The notes under the pieces are model-generated. The model made no database searches. It saw only the letters and a program-made list of their open reading frames with translations, and had not been told where the DNA came from. Shown in pieces: positions 34,352-42,640 of a stretch of 64,000 nucleotides of DNA; position 1 is the stretch's first letter; each line of letters opens with the position of its first letter. Source of the stretch: SZUA-430 sp040080835 (GTDB lineage Bacteria; Pseudomonadota; Alphaproteobacteria; Micropepsales; Micropepsaceae). The stretch spans positions 108,669 to 172,668 of the forward strand of contig JBEBHP010000010.1 in the NCBI GenBank assembly GCA_040080835.1, read 5' to 3'. The position numbers were made by a program, and so were the translations under genes.

Positions 34352-35407
34352 ATGCTGCGTTTCATTGCGCGCCGATTGATGGGCGCCATTCCCACCATGC
34401 TCATCATCATCATCATGGCATTTTTCCTGATGCGCATGGCCAAGGGCGGCCCGTTCGACCAGGAGCGAAAACTGCCCCCGGAAATCGAAAGGAACATCCT
34501 TGCGGCCTATGATCTCGACAAGCCGCTGTTCCAGCAGTTCATCGACGTCAACGGATTTGTGTGCACGGCGTTCCTGACCGGCAACCATGACCCGGCAGCC
34601 GCAGCCGCGCGGGGCTTGACCTATGACGGCACGAAATACGTCAACGACAAGGGTCGGCAATTCCGCTGCCTTGGCGGATATCTGGGAAAGCTGCTGGGTG
34701 GAGACCTGGGCCCGTCATACAAGTACAAGGATTTTACTGTTGCCGAACTGATCGCTGACGGTGCGCCCGTGAGCGCGTTGCTTGGAATCTCGGCCATGCT
34801 GCTTGCTACCGTGATCGGTCTGACGCTCGGTACGATTGCGGCGCTGCGCCAGAACCGGGCCAGCGACTTTTCCATCATGACGATCGCAATGATCGGCATC
34901 ACGGTCCCGAGCTTTGTCATGGCACCGATCCTGACGCTGATCCTTGGCGTCAACCTGGGCTGGCTGCCGGTTGGCGGCTGGAACGAGGGAGCGCTGCAGA
35001 ACATGATCCTGCCGGTGATCAGTCTCTCGCTGACGCAGATTGCCGTCATATCGCGCCTGACGCGTGGCAGCATGATCGAAGTGCTGCGATCAAACTATGT
35101 CAGGACCGCCCGCGCCAAGGGGCTGCCTGAATTCCAGGTCATCACGCGCCATGCGATGCGCGCGGCGATCCTGCCGCTGATCAGCTATCTGGGGCCCGCG
35201 ACCGCCGGCATCGTGACCGGGTCCCTGGTGATCGAGCAGATCTTCAACCTGCCCGGCATTGGCAAGTATTTCATCAACGGCGCGCTGCAGCGTGACTACA
35301 CGCTCGTGATGGGTGTCGTCATTCTCTACGCGTCGCTTGTGATCATGCTCAACCTGGTAGCGGACGTCCTTTATGGCCTGCTTGACCCCAAGATCAGGTA
35401 CGACTGA
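34352..35407 (+). CDS. oppB: Oligopeptide ABC importer permease OppB
   Basis: 351 residues, about 45 longer than E. coli OppB. After the first helix there is a periplasmic insert (residues about 30-125) with two cysteines (FVCTAF and QFRCLGG) and DLDKPLFQQF. The permease core follows, with the EAA loop YVRTARAKGLPEFQVITRHAMRAAILPL and GIVTGSLVIEQIFNLPGIG. It overlaps the oppC start by 1 base. It forms the channel with OppC. Confidence 0.93.
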   Translation: MLRFIARRLMGAIPTMLIIIIMAFFLMRMAKGGPFDQERKLPPEIERNILAAYDLDKPLFQQFIDVNGFVCTAFLTGNHDPAAAAARGLTYDGTKYVNDKGRQFRCLGGYLGKLLGGDLGPSYKYKDFTVAELIADGAPVSALLGISAMLLATVIGLTLGTIAALRQNRASDFSIMTIAMIGITVPSFVMAPILTLILGVNLGWLPVGGWNEGALQNMILPVISLSLTQIAVISRLTRGSMIEVLRSNYVRTARAKGLPEFQVITRHAMRAAILPLISYLGPATAGIVTGSLVIEQIFNLPGIGKYFINGALQRDYTLVMGVVILYASLVIMLNLVADVLYGLLDPKIRYD

Positions 35408-36342
35408 TGGCTGTTGTCCAACCCGTATCGGAGTTCCAGGGTCGCAGCCTGTGGCAGGACGCGAGGCGCCGCCTGTTTGCGAACAAGGCGGCCGTCATCT
35501 CGATGATCGTGCTGGCCCTGATTGCCACCATGTCGATCGTCATGCCATTCGTCTGGCAGCACAATTTCGATGATGCCTATTTCGACCGCATCTCGTGCCC
35601 CCCGCCTGACTATCTGGGGATGACCGGCCTGTTTGGCAACCAGGCCGAGATGTGCCCGACCGCGGTTGGCCAGGGCCATATCTTCGGAACAGATGCCAAC
35701 GGGCGCGATCTCTTCATCCGTGTCATGATGGGCGGGCGCGTTTCGCTTGCCATCGGATTTGTGGCCACCTTCGTGGCGCTCATGATCGGCGTGCTTTATG
35801 GCGCGACGGCCGGGTTCATTGGCGGACGGGTCGACAACCTGATGATGCGTTTCGTTGACATTCTCTATGCGCTGCCTTTCATCTTTTTCGTCATCATCCT
35901 GGTCGTTGTGTTTGGCAATAACTTCCTGCTGATGTTTGTAGCCATCGGTGCCGTCGAGTGGCTGACCATGGCCCGCATTGTTCGCGGCCAGACCCTTTCG
36001 ATCAAACGCAAGGAATTCATAGAGGCGGCTGAAGCGTCAGGCGTTTCGACCATGAACATCATTCGCCGCCACATACTTCCAAATGTGCTGGGGCCAGTTA
36101 TCGTCTATGTGACGCTGACGGTGCCAGCCGTCATCCTGACCGAGAGCTTCCTGAGCTTCCTGGGCCTTGGCGTGCAGGAGCCATTCACGTCGTGGGGCGT
36201 TCTCATCGCCGATGGCAAGGACCAGATGGAGTCCTATCCCTGGATGCTGATCTTTCCCGCCGTCTTCATGGCGATCACGCTGTTTTGCTTCAATTTCATC
36301 GGCGACGGGCTGCGTGATGCCCTCGATCCGAGGGACCGCTGA
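35407..36342 (+). CDS. oppC: Oligopeptide ABC importer permease OppC
   Basis: 311 residues. The first helix (about 30-48) is followed by a periplasmic stretch holding two cysteines (RISCPPPDY and AEMCPTAV) and the FGTDANGRDLF motif of DppC/OppC proteins. The core has FIEAAEASGVSTMNIIRRHILPNVLGPVIV (EAA loop) and ESFLSFLGLGVQEPFTSWG. It pairs with OppB. Confidence 0.94.
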   Translation: MAVVQPVSEFQGRSLWQDARRRLFANKAAVISMIVLALIATMSIVMPFVWQHNFDDAYFDRISCPPPDYLGMTGLFGNQAEMCPTAVGQGHIFGTDANGRDLFIRVMMGGRVSLAIGFVATFVALMIGVLYGATAGFIGGRVDNLMMRFVDILYALPFIFFVIILVVVFGNNFLLMFVAIGAVEWLTMARIVRGQTLSIKRKEFIEAAEASGVSTMNIIRRHILPNVLGPVIVYVTLTVPAVILTESFLSFLGLGVQEPFTSWGVLIADGKDQMESYPWMLIFPAVFMAITLFCFNFIGDGLRDALDPRDR

Positions 36343-36359
36343 GGAGCGATGGCATAGAC

Positions 36360-37349
36360 ATGTCTTCCATTCTCAGCGTCAAGGACCTGGCCGTCCGCTT
36401 CTCAACGCCTGACGGCGAAGTGTCTGCCGTCAACCAGATCAGTTTTGATGTCGAAGAGGGCGATTGCGTTGGTGTCGTTGGCGAGTCCGGTTCGGGCAAA
36501 AGCCAGACCTTCATGGCGATCATGGGCCTGCTCGCCAACAACGGCAAAGCGAGCGGCAGCGCGACGTTCCGCGGTGAAGAACTGATCGGCATGAAGCGCG
36601 AGCGGCTGAACAAGATCCGCGGCTCGAAGATGACGATGATCTTCCAGGACCCGATGACGTCGCTTACGCCACATCTGAAGGTCGGGCGCCAACTGACGGA
36701 AGTGCTCGTGCTGCATAAGGGCATGAGCGAGAAAGATGCGCGCGCGCGCGCGATCCAGATCCTCGACCGGGTGAAGATTCCCGATGCCAGCCGCCGCATC
36801 GACCAGTATCCGCATGAATTCTCAGGCGGCATGCGCCAGCGTGTCATGATCGCCATGGCCCTCGTCTGCGAGCCTCAACTGCTGATCGCCGACGAGCCTT
36901 CGACCGCGCTTGATGTCACCGTTCAGGCACAGATCCTCGACCTGCTGCAGGAATTGCGCCGCGACGAGAACATGTCGATCATCATGATCACGCATGACCT
37001 GGGCGTGGTTGCGGGCCTGTGCAATCGCGTGATGGTCATGTATGCGGGCGAGTTCTGCGAAACTGCGAAAGTGTCCGAGATCTTTCACGATCCGCAGCAC
37101 CCTTACACAAGAGGCCTCGTCAACTCGATTCCGCGCCTCGACCAGTCAAGCGAGACGCGATTGATCGCCATACCCGGGCACCCGCCAAACCTGCAGCGGT
37201 TGCCCAAAGGCTGCACGTTCCAGGAGCGCTGCACGTTTGCGTTTGATCGCTGCATTGCCGAGCGCCCGAAGCTCACACCGTTTGCCGAAGAGCGCGCGAA
37301 ATCCTGCCACCTGAAGGGCTTTGACAGCCTGGGCGCGGTGATCCGATGA
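36360..37349 (+). CDS. oppD: Oligopeptide ABC importer ATPase OppD
   Basis: 329 residues. Walker A GESGSGKSQ, the signature FSGGMRQRVMIAMAL, Walker B LLIADEPSTALDV and the H-loop IMITHDLGVV are present. The C-terminal oligo/dipeptide domain has QHPYTRGLVNSIP and the cysteine cluster region CTFQERCTFAFDRC that is typical of this group and may bind an iron-sulfur cluster. The stop overlaps oppF by 4 bases. Confidence 0.95.
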   Translation: MSSILSVKDLAVRFSTPDGEVSAVNQISFDVEEGDCVGVVGESGSGKSQTFMAIMGLLANNGKASGSATFRGEELIGMKRERLNKIRGSKMTMIFQDPMTSLTPHLKVGRQLTEVLVLHKGMSEKDARARAIQILDRVKIPDASRRIDQYPHEFSGGMRQRVMIAMALVCEPQLLIADEPSTALDVTVQAQILDLLQELRRDENMSIIMITHDLGVVAGLCNRVMVMYAGEFCETAKVSEIFHDPQHPYTRGLVNSIPRLDQSSETRLIAIPGHPPNLQRLPKGCTFQERCTFAFDRCIAERPKLTPFAEERAKSCHLKGFDSLGAVIR

Positions 37350-38335
37350 GCCGCGGCGAAGTCATTCTCACTGTGAAGAATTTGAAAGTGCACTTTCCCG
37401 TGGTGGGCAAGGGCCTGTTTGGTGCGACGCGCCAACTGAAAGCCGTCGATGACGTATCGTTTGATGTGTGCGCCGGCGAAACGCTTGGCATCGTGGGTGA
37501 ATCGGGTTCCGGCAAGTCCACCGTCGGGCGCGCCGTGTTGCAGCTCATCAAGCCAACGGCAGGCCGCGTTGTGTGGCTGGGCAAGGATATTGCCGGCCTG
37601 TCGCGGGACAAGATGAAGCCGCGCCGGAGCGAGATGCAGATCGTGTTCCAGGATCCGCTGGCAAGCCTGAACCCGCGCATGACCGCCGGCGACATCATTG
37701 CGGAGCCGCTGAGTACGTTCGAACCGGGGCTGTCTTCTGACCAGCGCAAGGCTCGGGTACAGGAGATCATGGCGAAGGTTGGCCTGCTGCCGCAGATGAT
37801 CAATCGCTATCCGCACGAGTTTTCGGGCGGACAGAACCAGCGTATCGGGATTGCGCGCGCGATGATCCTGAAGCCGAAGCTGATTGTTGCAGACGAGCCT
37901 GTGTCATCGCTCGACGTTTCCATCCGTGCCCAGATCATCAACCTGCTTGCTGATCTGCAGAAGGACACTGGCGTTGCTTTCATGTTCATCAGCCACGACC
38001 TTGCAGTCGTGCGGCATGTGAGCCACCGCGTGCTGGTGCTTTACCTGGGCAAGATCATGGAGCTGTCAGAGGCGAAGGCGCTGCTGGAAAGGCCCCGGCA
38101 TCCCTATACGCAAGCACTGCTTTCGGCTGCACCCGTTCCCGATCCGGATATTGAATCGGGCAAGAAGCGGATCGTGCTTGAAGGCGACCTGCCGTCGCCC
38201 ATCGATCCGCCGTCTGGCTGCGTGTTTCGTACACGCTGTCCGATCGCGCAGGCCAAATGCGCCAGCGAAGTTCCTGCGCTTGAAACGCGGGGAGCCGAAG
38301 AAGGGCACCTGGTCGCGTGCCACTTCCCGTCCTAG
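37346..38335 (+). CDS. oppF: Oligopeptide ABC importer ATPase OppF
   Basis: 329 residues. Walker A GESGSGKST, FSGGQNQRIGIARAM, Walker B LIVADEPVSSLDV and FISHDLAVVRHV are visible, with the C-terminal RHPYTQALLSAAP and GCVFRTRCPIAQAKC. It is the partner ATPase of OppD. The gene ends the oppBCDF operon; the binding-protein genes lie beyond one convergent gene. Confidence 0.95.
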   Translation: MSRGEVILTVKNLKVHFPVVGKGLFGATRQLKAVDDVSFDVCAGETLGIVGESGSGKSTVGRAVLQLIKPTAGRVVWLGKDIAGLSRDKMKPRRSEMQIVFQDPLASLNPRMTAGDIIAEPLSTFEPGLSSDQRKARVQEIMAKVGLLPQMINRYPHEFSGGQNQRIGIARAMILKPKLIVADEPVSSLDVSIRAQIINLLADLQKDTGVAFMFISHDLAVVRHVSHRVLVLYLGKIMELSEAKALLERPRHPYTQALLSAAPVPDPDIESGKKRIVLEGDLPSPIDPPSGCVFRTRCPIAQAKCASEVPALETRGAEEGHLVACHFPS

Positions 38336-38351
38336 GGATTGCGAACAAGCA

Positions 38352-38912
38352 TTATTTTACGCGACGGACCTTTATCGCAGACGTCTTTCCTTCGACGTGA
38401 AGCGAAAAGCTCCCGAACAGGGCCTTTTCGATCCTGACCGTCATCGGTCCATCGGCTTCGCGGTAGTAGAGTTCGGTCGTGTCACCATCGACCTGGCGCC
38501 ACACCTGTCCGTTCTCGAGCACGAAGATCGATTTGCCATGCGCGTTCTGGGCGAACTCAATCACCTTGGACGAGATCTCTGTGATTTCCTGCGGGCTGCC
38601 TGGTTGCGGACCGACCACCAGATGAGCGCCAAAGTCCTCCGGCTTGGTCACCGGCTTTTCTTCAGGCGCGAAGCCAAACCACGACAGGAGGCCACCTTCT
38701 GATTCTGGCTGCTGCTGAGCCGCCGCCTGCTTTTTTGCGTCGTCCAATACCTTGCTTGCGGTAGCCGCGGCCGCATCAAAACACTGCAGACGCTCGTCCG
38801 TGCCGGCAATCGCCATGCAATTCGTCACCGCAGTAAGTGCGTCTCCGGCCGGGCTTGCCGTTGCGGGCAAAATGCTCAAAGCGGAGACGGTAACAACCCA
38901 TAAGAATCTCAT
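38352..38912 (-). CDS. Secreted protein of unknown function between opp genes
   Basis: 186 residues from ATG 38912. A signal peptide (MRFLWVVTVSALSILPATA) is followed by CMAIAGTDERLQCFD, a two-cysteine motif (C-x12-C) that I know from small periplasmic proteins of several families. A Gln-rich linker (KKQAAAQQQPESEGG) and a C-terminal beta-rich domain (VFVLENGQVWRQVDGD, KTSAIKVRRVK) follow. It is convergent with oppF and divergent from the first oppA. Function unknown; an envelope role is likely. Confidence 0.68.
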   Translation of the reverse strand: MRFLWVVTVSALSILPATASPAGDALTAVTNCMAIAGTDERLQCFDAAAATASKVLDDAKKQAAAQQQPESEGGLLSWFGFAPEEKPVTKPEDFGAHLVVGPQPGSPQEITEISSKVIEFAQNAHGKSIFVLENGQVWRQVDGDTTELYYREADGPMTVRIEKALFGSFSLHVEGKTSAIKVRRVK

Positions 38913-39158
38913 GTTATACTCGCAATAACCTGACCCAAGCCCAGCACGCGGCCTGACCGGTGCCCCCTGCCCCATTCCCTGAGGCTACCCGATCAAGCTA
39001 CATGACTTGACCGACACGGCCAAACAACAAAATTGAGTCCCCATATTTGCCCGAAAATCCTATGTATTGCGGGTGATTTATGCCCCTGTTCAGGGCACAT
39101 TCAGTTCCGTCCTGCCAAGGTCAACGTCCGACCCTGGACACACCAAGGAGATTTCAGA

Positions 39159-40868
39159 ATGGCGGCCTTCCGGCATTTGAACGCGTTCGCCCGAACCGGA
39201 CTTCGTGGCCTAGTCGCTGTTGCACTGGCGATGACGCTTTCATTTACCGCACAGGCGGAGAGCCATCTGTACCGGGGCAATGCCGGCGAACCAAAAAGTC
39301 TCGATCCGCACCGTGCGACGGGTACATGGGAGAACCACATTATCGGGGACATGTTCCTGGGGCTGTACACGGAGTCTGCCGATGCGTCACCGATCCTTGG
39401 AGCCGCTGACAAAGTCGAGACGTCGAAAGACGGGTTGCGATGGACCTTTCACATCCGTCCGCACACATGGTCGGACGGCAAGCCCGTCACATCGAATGAC
39501 TTCGTGTTCGCGCTGAAGCGCATCCTGGATCCGGCGACGGCTGCCGAATACCGTGAGCTTCTCTATCCGATCAAGAACGCCGAGAAGGTCAGTTATGGGA
39601 AGGCCGAGGTAACGACTCTCGGTGTGAGCGCACCAGACCCGCAGACGCTCATCATCGACCTTGAAAATCCGGCTCCGTATCTGCCGCAAATCCTGACGCA
39701 CTATACGTCGTACCCTCTGCCGGAACACATCGTCAAAAAATTCGGGAGTGAGTGGGTCAAACCCGGCAACATGGTCTCGAATGGTGCCTATGTGCTGGAA
39801 GAATGGCGTCCGCACGATCACATCACGCTGGGAAAGAATCCGAAATTCTACGATGCTGCAAACGTCAAGATCGACAAAGTCACATTTTACCCGATCGAAG
39901 ATGATCTTGCCGCACTCAAGCGGTATCGCGCGGGCGAGATCGACGTCAACGAGCGATGGCCGCTGACCGAATACAAATGGCTGAAGGCCAATATTCCAAG
40001 TGAAGCACGCAAGTTCACGTATCTTGCGACAAGCTACTGGACCTTCAACATGACGAGGAAGCCGTTCAACGATATTCGCGTCAGAAAAGCAGTCGCCGAG
40101 GCCATTGACCGACAGGTCGTGGAGAAAGACATTTTCTTCAGCGTTTACGGCAAGGAAGCAACTTCCATGCTGCCACTTGGGCTTGCCGGCGTCGCGAATA
40201 CCGCCCGCATGCCTTACGCCGGGATGAGCATGGAAGCGCGTCGGGCTGAGGCCCTTCAACTGCTGGCAGCGGCTGGCTATGGACCCGGGCACCCCCTGGA
40301 GTTTTCATACGACTACATCTCCACACCTGATGCGAAACGTGCGGCCGTTGCAATCCAGTCCATGATGAAGCAGGTGGGCGTGAAGATGCAGCTCGCGCCT
40401 GCCGAGCCCAAAGTTCACTATGACAATCTGAAGACCAAGAACTACCAGGCTGGCAATGCGGCCTGGGTGTTCGATTTTGCCGACGCGAAGAACATGCTGT
40501 ACCTGTACCAGGGCTCGACCATCCAGCAGAATTATCCCGGATATAAAAATCCGGCCTATGACGACCTGATGGCGCGTGCCGACAAGGAAGCCGATGCGGT
40601 CAAGCGCGGTCAACTGCTGGATGATGCTCAGGCGATATTGCTGAAGGACGTGCCGGTGGCGCCGCTATTTTATCTCTATGAGCGCACGCTCGTGAAACCC
40701 TATGTGCTGAACTACACCGAGAATCCGCGCGCGATGTTCCGCACGCGCTGGCTTGCACTTGGGCCAAAGGCGACAGCCGGCGCCGAAGGCAGCAGTGGCG
40801 GCGGCTTCTGGCACTGGATCGGGTCGTGGTTCAGTTCGGCCGCATGGGGCAAGTGGTGGAATTCGTAA
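39159..40868 (+). CDS. Oligopeptide-binding protein OppA-like, paralogue 1
   Basis: 569 residues from ATG 39159, with AAGGAG upstream. A signal peptide (about 1-32) precedes HLYRGNAGEPKSLDPHRATGTWEN and the cluster C SBP core (GDMFLGLYTE, VSNGAYVLEEWRPHDHI, LDDAQAILLKDVPVAPLFY). The protein ends with a tryptophan-rich tail GFWHWIGSWFSSAAWGKWWN. Paralogue 2 has the same tail and paralogue 3 does not. It should deliver peptides to OppBCDF. Confidence 0.93.
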   Translation: MAAFRHLNAFARTGLRGLVAVALAMTLSFTAQAESHLYRGNAGEPKSLDPHRATGTWENHIIGDMFLGLYTESADASPILGAADKVETSKDGLRWTFHIRPHTWSDGKPVTSNDFVFALKRILDPATAAEYRELLYPIKNAEKVSYGKAEVTTLGVSAPDPQTLIIDLENPAPYLPQILTHYTSYPLPEHIVKKFGSEWVKPGNMVSNGAYVLEEWRPHDHITLGKNPKFYDAANVKIDKVTFYPIEDDLAALKRYRAGEIDVNERWPLTEYKWLKANIPSEARKFTYLATSYWTFNMTRKPFNDIRVRKAVAEAIDRQVVEKDIFFSVYGKEATSMLPLGLAGVANTARMPYAGMSMEARRAEALQLLAAAGYGPGHPLEFSYDYISTPDAKRAAVAIQSMMKQVGVKMQLAPAEPKVHYDNLKTKNYQAGNAAWVFDFADAKNMLYLYQGSTIQQNYPGYKNPAYDDLMARADKEADAVKRGQLLDDAQAILLKDVPVAPLFYLYERTLVKPYVLNYTENPRAMFRTRWLALGPKATAGAEGSSGGGFWHWIGSWFSSAAWGKWWNS

Positions 40869-40910
40869 GTCGTTGAGCCTGAATCTTGAATGACAGGGAG
40901 AATATTTCCG

Positions 40911-42611
40911 ATGCTGATCGCAAGGGTTAGACAGGTCATGGCACTCGCCTTTGTCCTGTTCATTGCGCTTTCCTTTCCCGTTCATGCAGAGAAAATCCTG
41001 AAGCGCGGCAATGGCGGCGAGCCATACAGCCTCGATCCGCACCGCGCGGTGATGACTGCCGAAAACAACATCATCGGTGACATGCTCCTTGGTCTCTATA
41101 CCGAGGATGCCAATGGCATGCCGATCCTGGGCGCTGCAGAAAGCGTCGAAACGTCCAGCGACGGGCTGACCTGGACGTTCAAGATCCGCAAACACAACTG
41201 GTCGGATGGAACGCCCGTAACGGCGCACGATTTCGTTTACGCCTATCAACGCGTTCTGGCGCCCGAGACGGCGGCTGAATATGCCTCGATCCTCTATCCG
41301 CTAAAAAACGCGCTCGCGTTCAACAAAGGCAGCGTGAGAAAAGAGAAGCTGGGTGTGTCTGCGCCGGATGCTTCAACGTTCGTTATCACACTCGAGCATG
41401 CAGCCCCCTTCCTTCCGCAACTGCTCACCCACTACACAACGTTTCCCGTCCCGAAGTCCGTCGTTGAAAAATACGGAAGCGAATGGACGCGTGCAGGCAA
41501 GATGGTCGTCAATGGACCTTATGTCCTGAAGGAGTGGCGTCCGCACGACCACATCCTGCTGGTCAAGAACGACAAGTTTTATGACGCTGCGCATGTCAAG
41601 GTTGATCAGGTGTATTACTACCCGACCGACGATGACAACACGTCGCTCAAACGATTCAGGGCCGGTGAGCTTGATACGCAGGAGCGGTGGCCCACGTCGG
41701 AACACAAATGGCTGCAGGTGCATATACCAACCGAAGCAAACCAGATCCCGCAACTGACCATCAACTACGTTTCATTCAACCTCAAGAAAAAGCCATTTGA
41801 TGACATTCGCGTGCGCCAGGCGCTTTCAATGGCCATCGACGCCGACACGCTGGCTGACAATGTCCTGCAAAGTGCCTACGGCAAGGCCGCATATGGGTTT
41901 CTTCCACCCGGCACCGTAAATGTCGACAACCTGGCAAAAGTCAGCTGGTACGGCACTTCGATGGATCAGCGACGACAGCAAGCCCGAAAACTTTTGCAGG
42001 CTGCGGGTTTTCATGAAAACAACCCCCTGAGGTTCACCTACCGCTTCATCAACGTGCCGGACGTGAAGAAGGCGGCAGTCGCGCTGCAGTCGATGTGGAG
42101 TGAGGTCGGGGTCAAGGCAGAGCTTCAGGCCAGCGAAGCCAAGGTTCACTGGAATCTGCTTGAGGTTCATGACTTCCAGGTGGCTTACAATACATGGGCG
42201 CTGGACTACAACGATGCGAAGAATTTTTTCTTTACGTTTCAGGTTGCGGCCGAGCAGTTGAATTCATCGCTCTATTCCAGTGCAGAGTTCGAGCGATATC
42301 TCGATGCGGCTGATGGAGAGCCGGATGGGGCCAAGCGTGCAACGCTGCTCGGCCAGGCACATGCGCTCATGCTGAAAGACCTGCCAGCGGTGCCGCTGAT
42401 GTTTCCATACCAGAGACACCTTGTGAAGAACTACATCCTGAACTGGTACGATAATCCGCGGGATGTGAACCGCACGCGATGGGTGGACATCGGCGACAAG
42501 TCGCTTTCGAAAACGTCGTATGAGCCCGACGCAGATGGTGACAGCGGCACCTGGAGCTGGCTGACTTCGTGGTTCAGTTCCGAAGCCTGGTCGAATTGGT
42601 GGAACAGTTAG
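40911..42611 (+). CDS. Oligopeptide-binding protein OppA-like, paralogue 2
   Basis: 566 residues from ATG 40911; GGGAG lies about 10 bases before it, whereas the in-frame ATG at 40890 has none. A signal peptide ends near PVHA-EK. The core runs parallel to paralogue 1 (GDMLLGLYTEDANGMPILGAAESVETS, VNGPYVLKEWRPHDHI). The C-terminus is again Trp-rich, TWSWLTSWFSSEAWSNWWN. It starts 42 bases after paralogue 1 and 29 bases before paralogue 3, so the three are one transcript. Confidence 0.93.
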   Translation: MLIARVRQVMALAFVLFIALSFPVHAEKILKRGNGGEPYSLDPHRAVMTAENNIIGDMLLGLYTEDANGMPILGAAESVETSSDGLTWTFKIRKHNWSDGTPVTAHDFVYAYQRVLAPETAAEYASILYPLKNALAFNKGSVRKEKLGVSAPDASTFVITLEHAAPFLPQLLTHYTTFPVPKSVVEKYGSEWTRAGKMVVNGPYVLKEWRPHDHILLVKNDKFYDAAHVKVDQVYYYPTDDDNTSLKRFRAGELDTQERWPTSEHKWLQVHIPTEANQIPQLTINYVSFNLKKKPFDDIRVRQALSMAIDADTLADNVLQSAYGKAAYGFLPPGTVNVDNLAKVSWYGTSMDQRRQQARKLLQAAGFHENNPLRFTYRFINVPDVKKAAVALQSMWSEVGVKAELQASEAKVHWNLLEVHDFQVAYNTWALDYNDAKNFFFTFQVAAEQLNSSLYSSAEFERYLDAADGEPDGAKRATLLGQAHALMLKDLPAVPLMFPYQRHLVKNYILNWYDNPRDVNRTRWVDIGDKSLSKTSYEPDADGDSGTWSWLTSWFSSEAWSNWWNS

Positions 42612-42640
42612 GACGCACGAAGGCGTCCGAGGAGGTAGTT

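Noticed and set aside
39387..40292. A 301-residue minus-strand frame inside oppA paralogue 1, with similar frames in paralogues 2 and 3
   Set aside because: The mirrored frames recur because the three genes are related. They are shadows of conserved codons, not genes.
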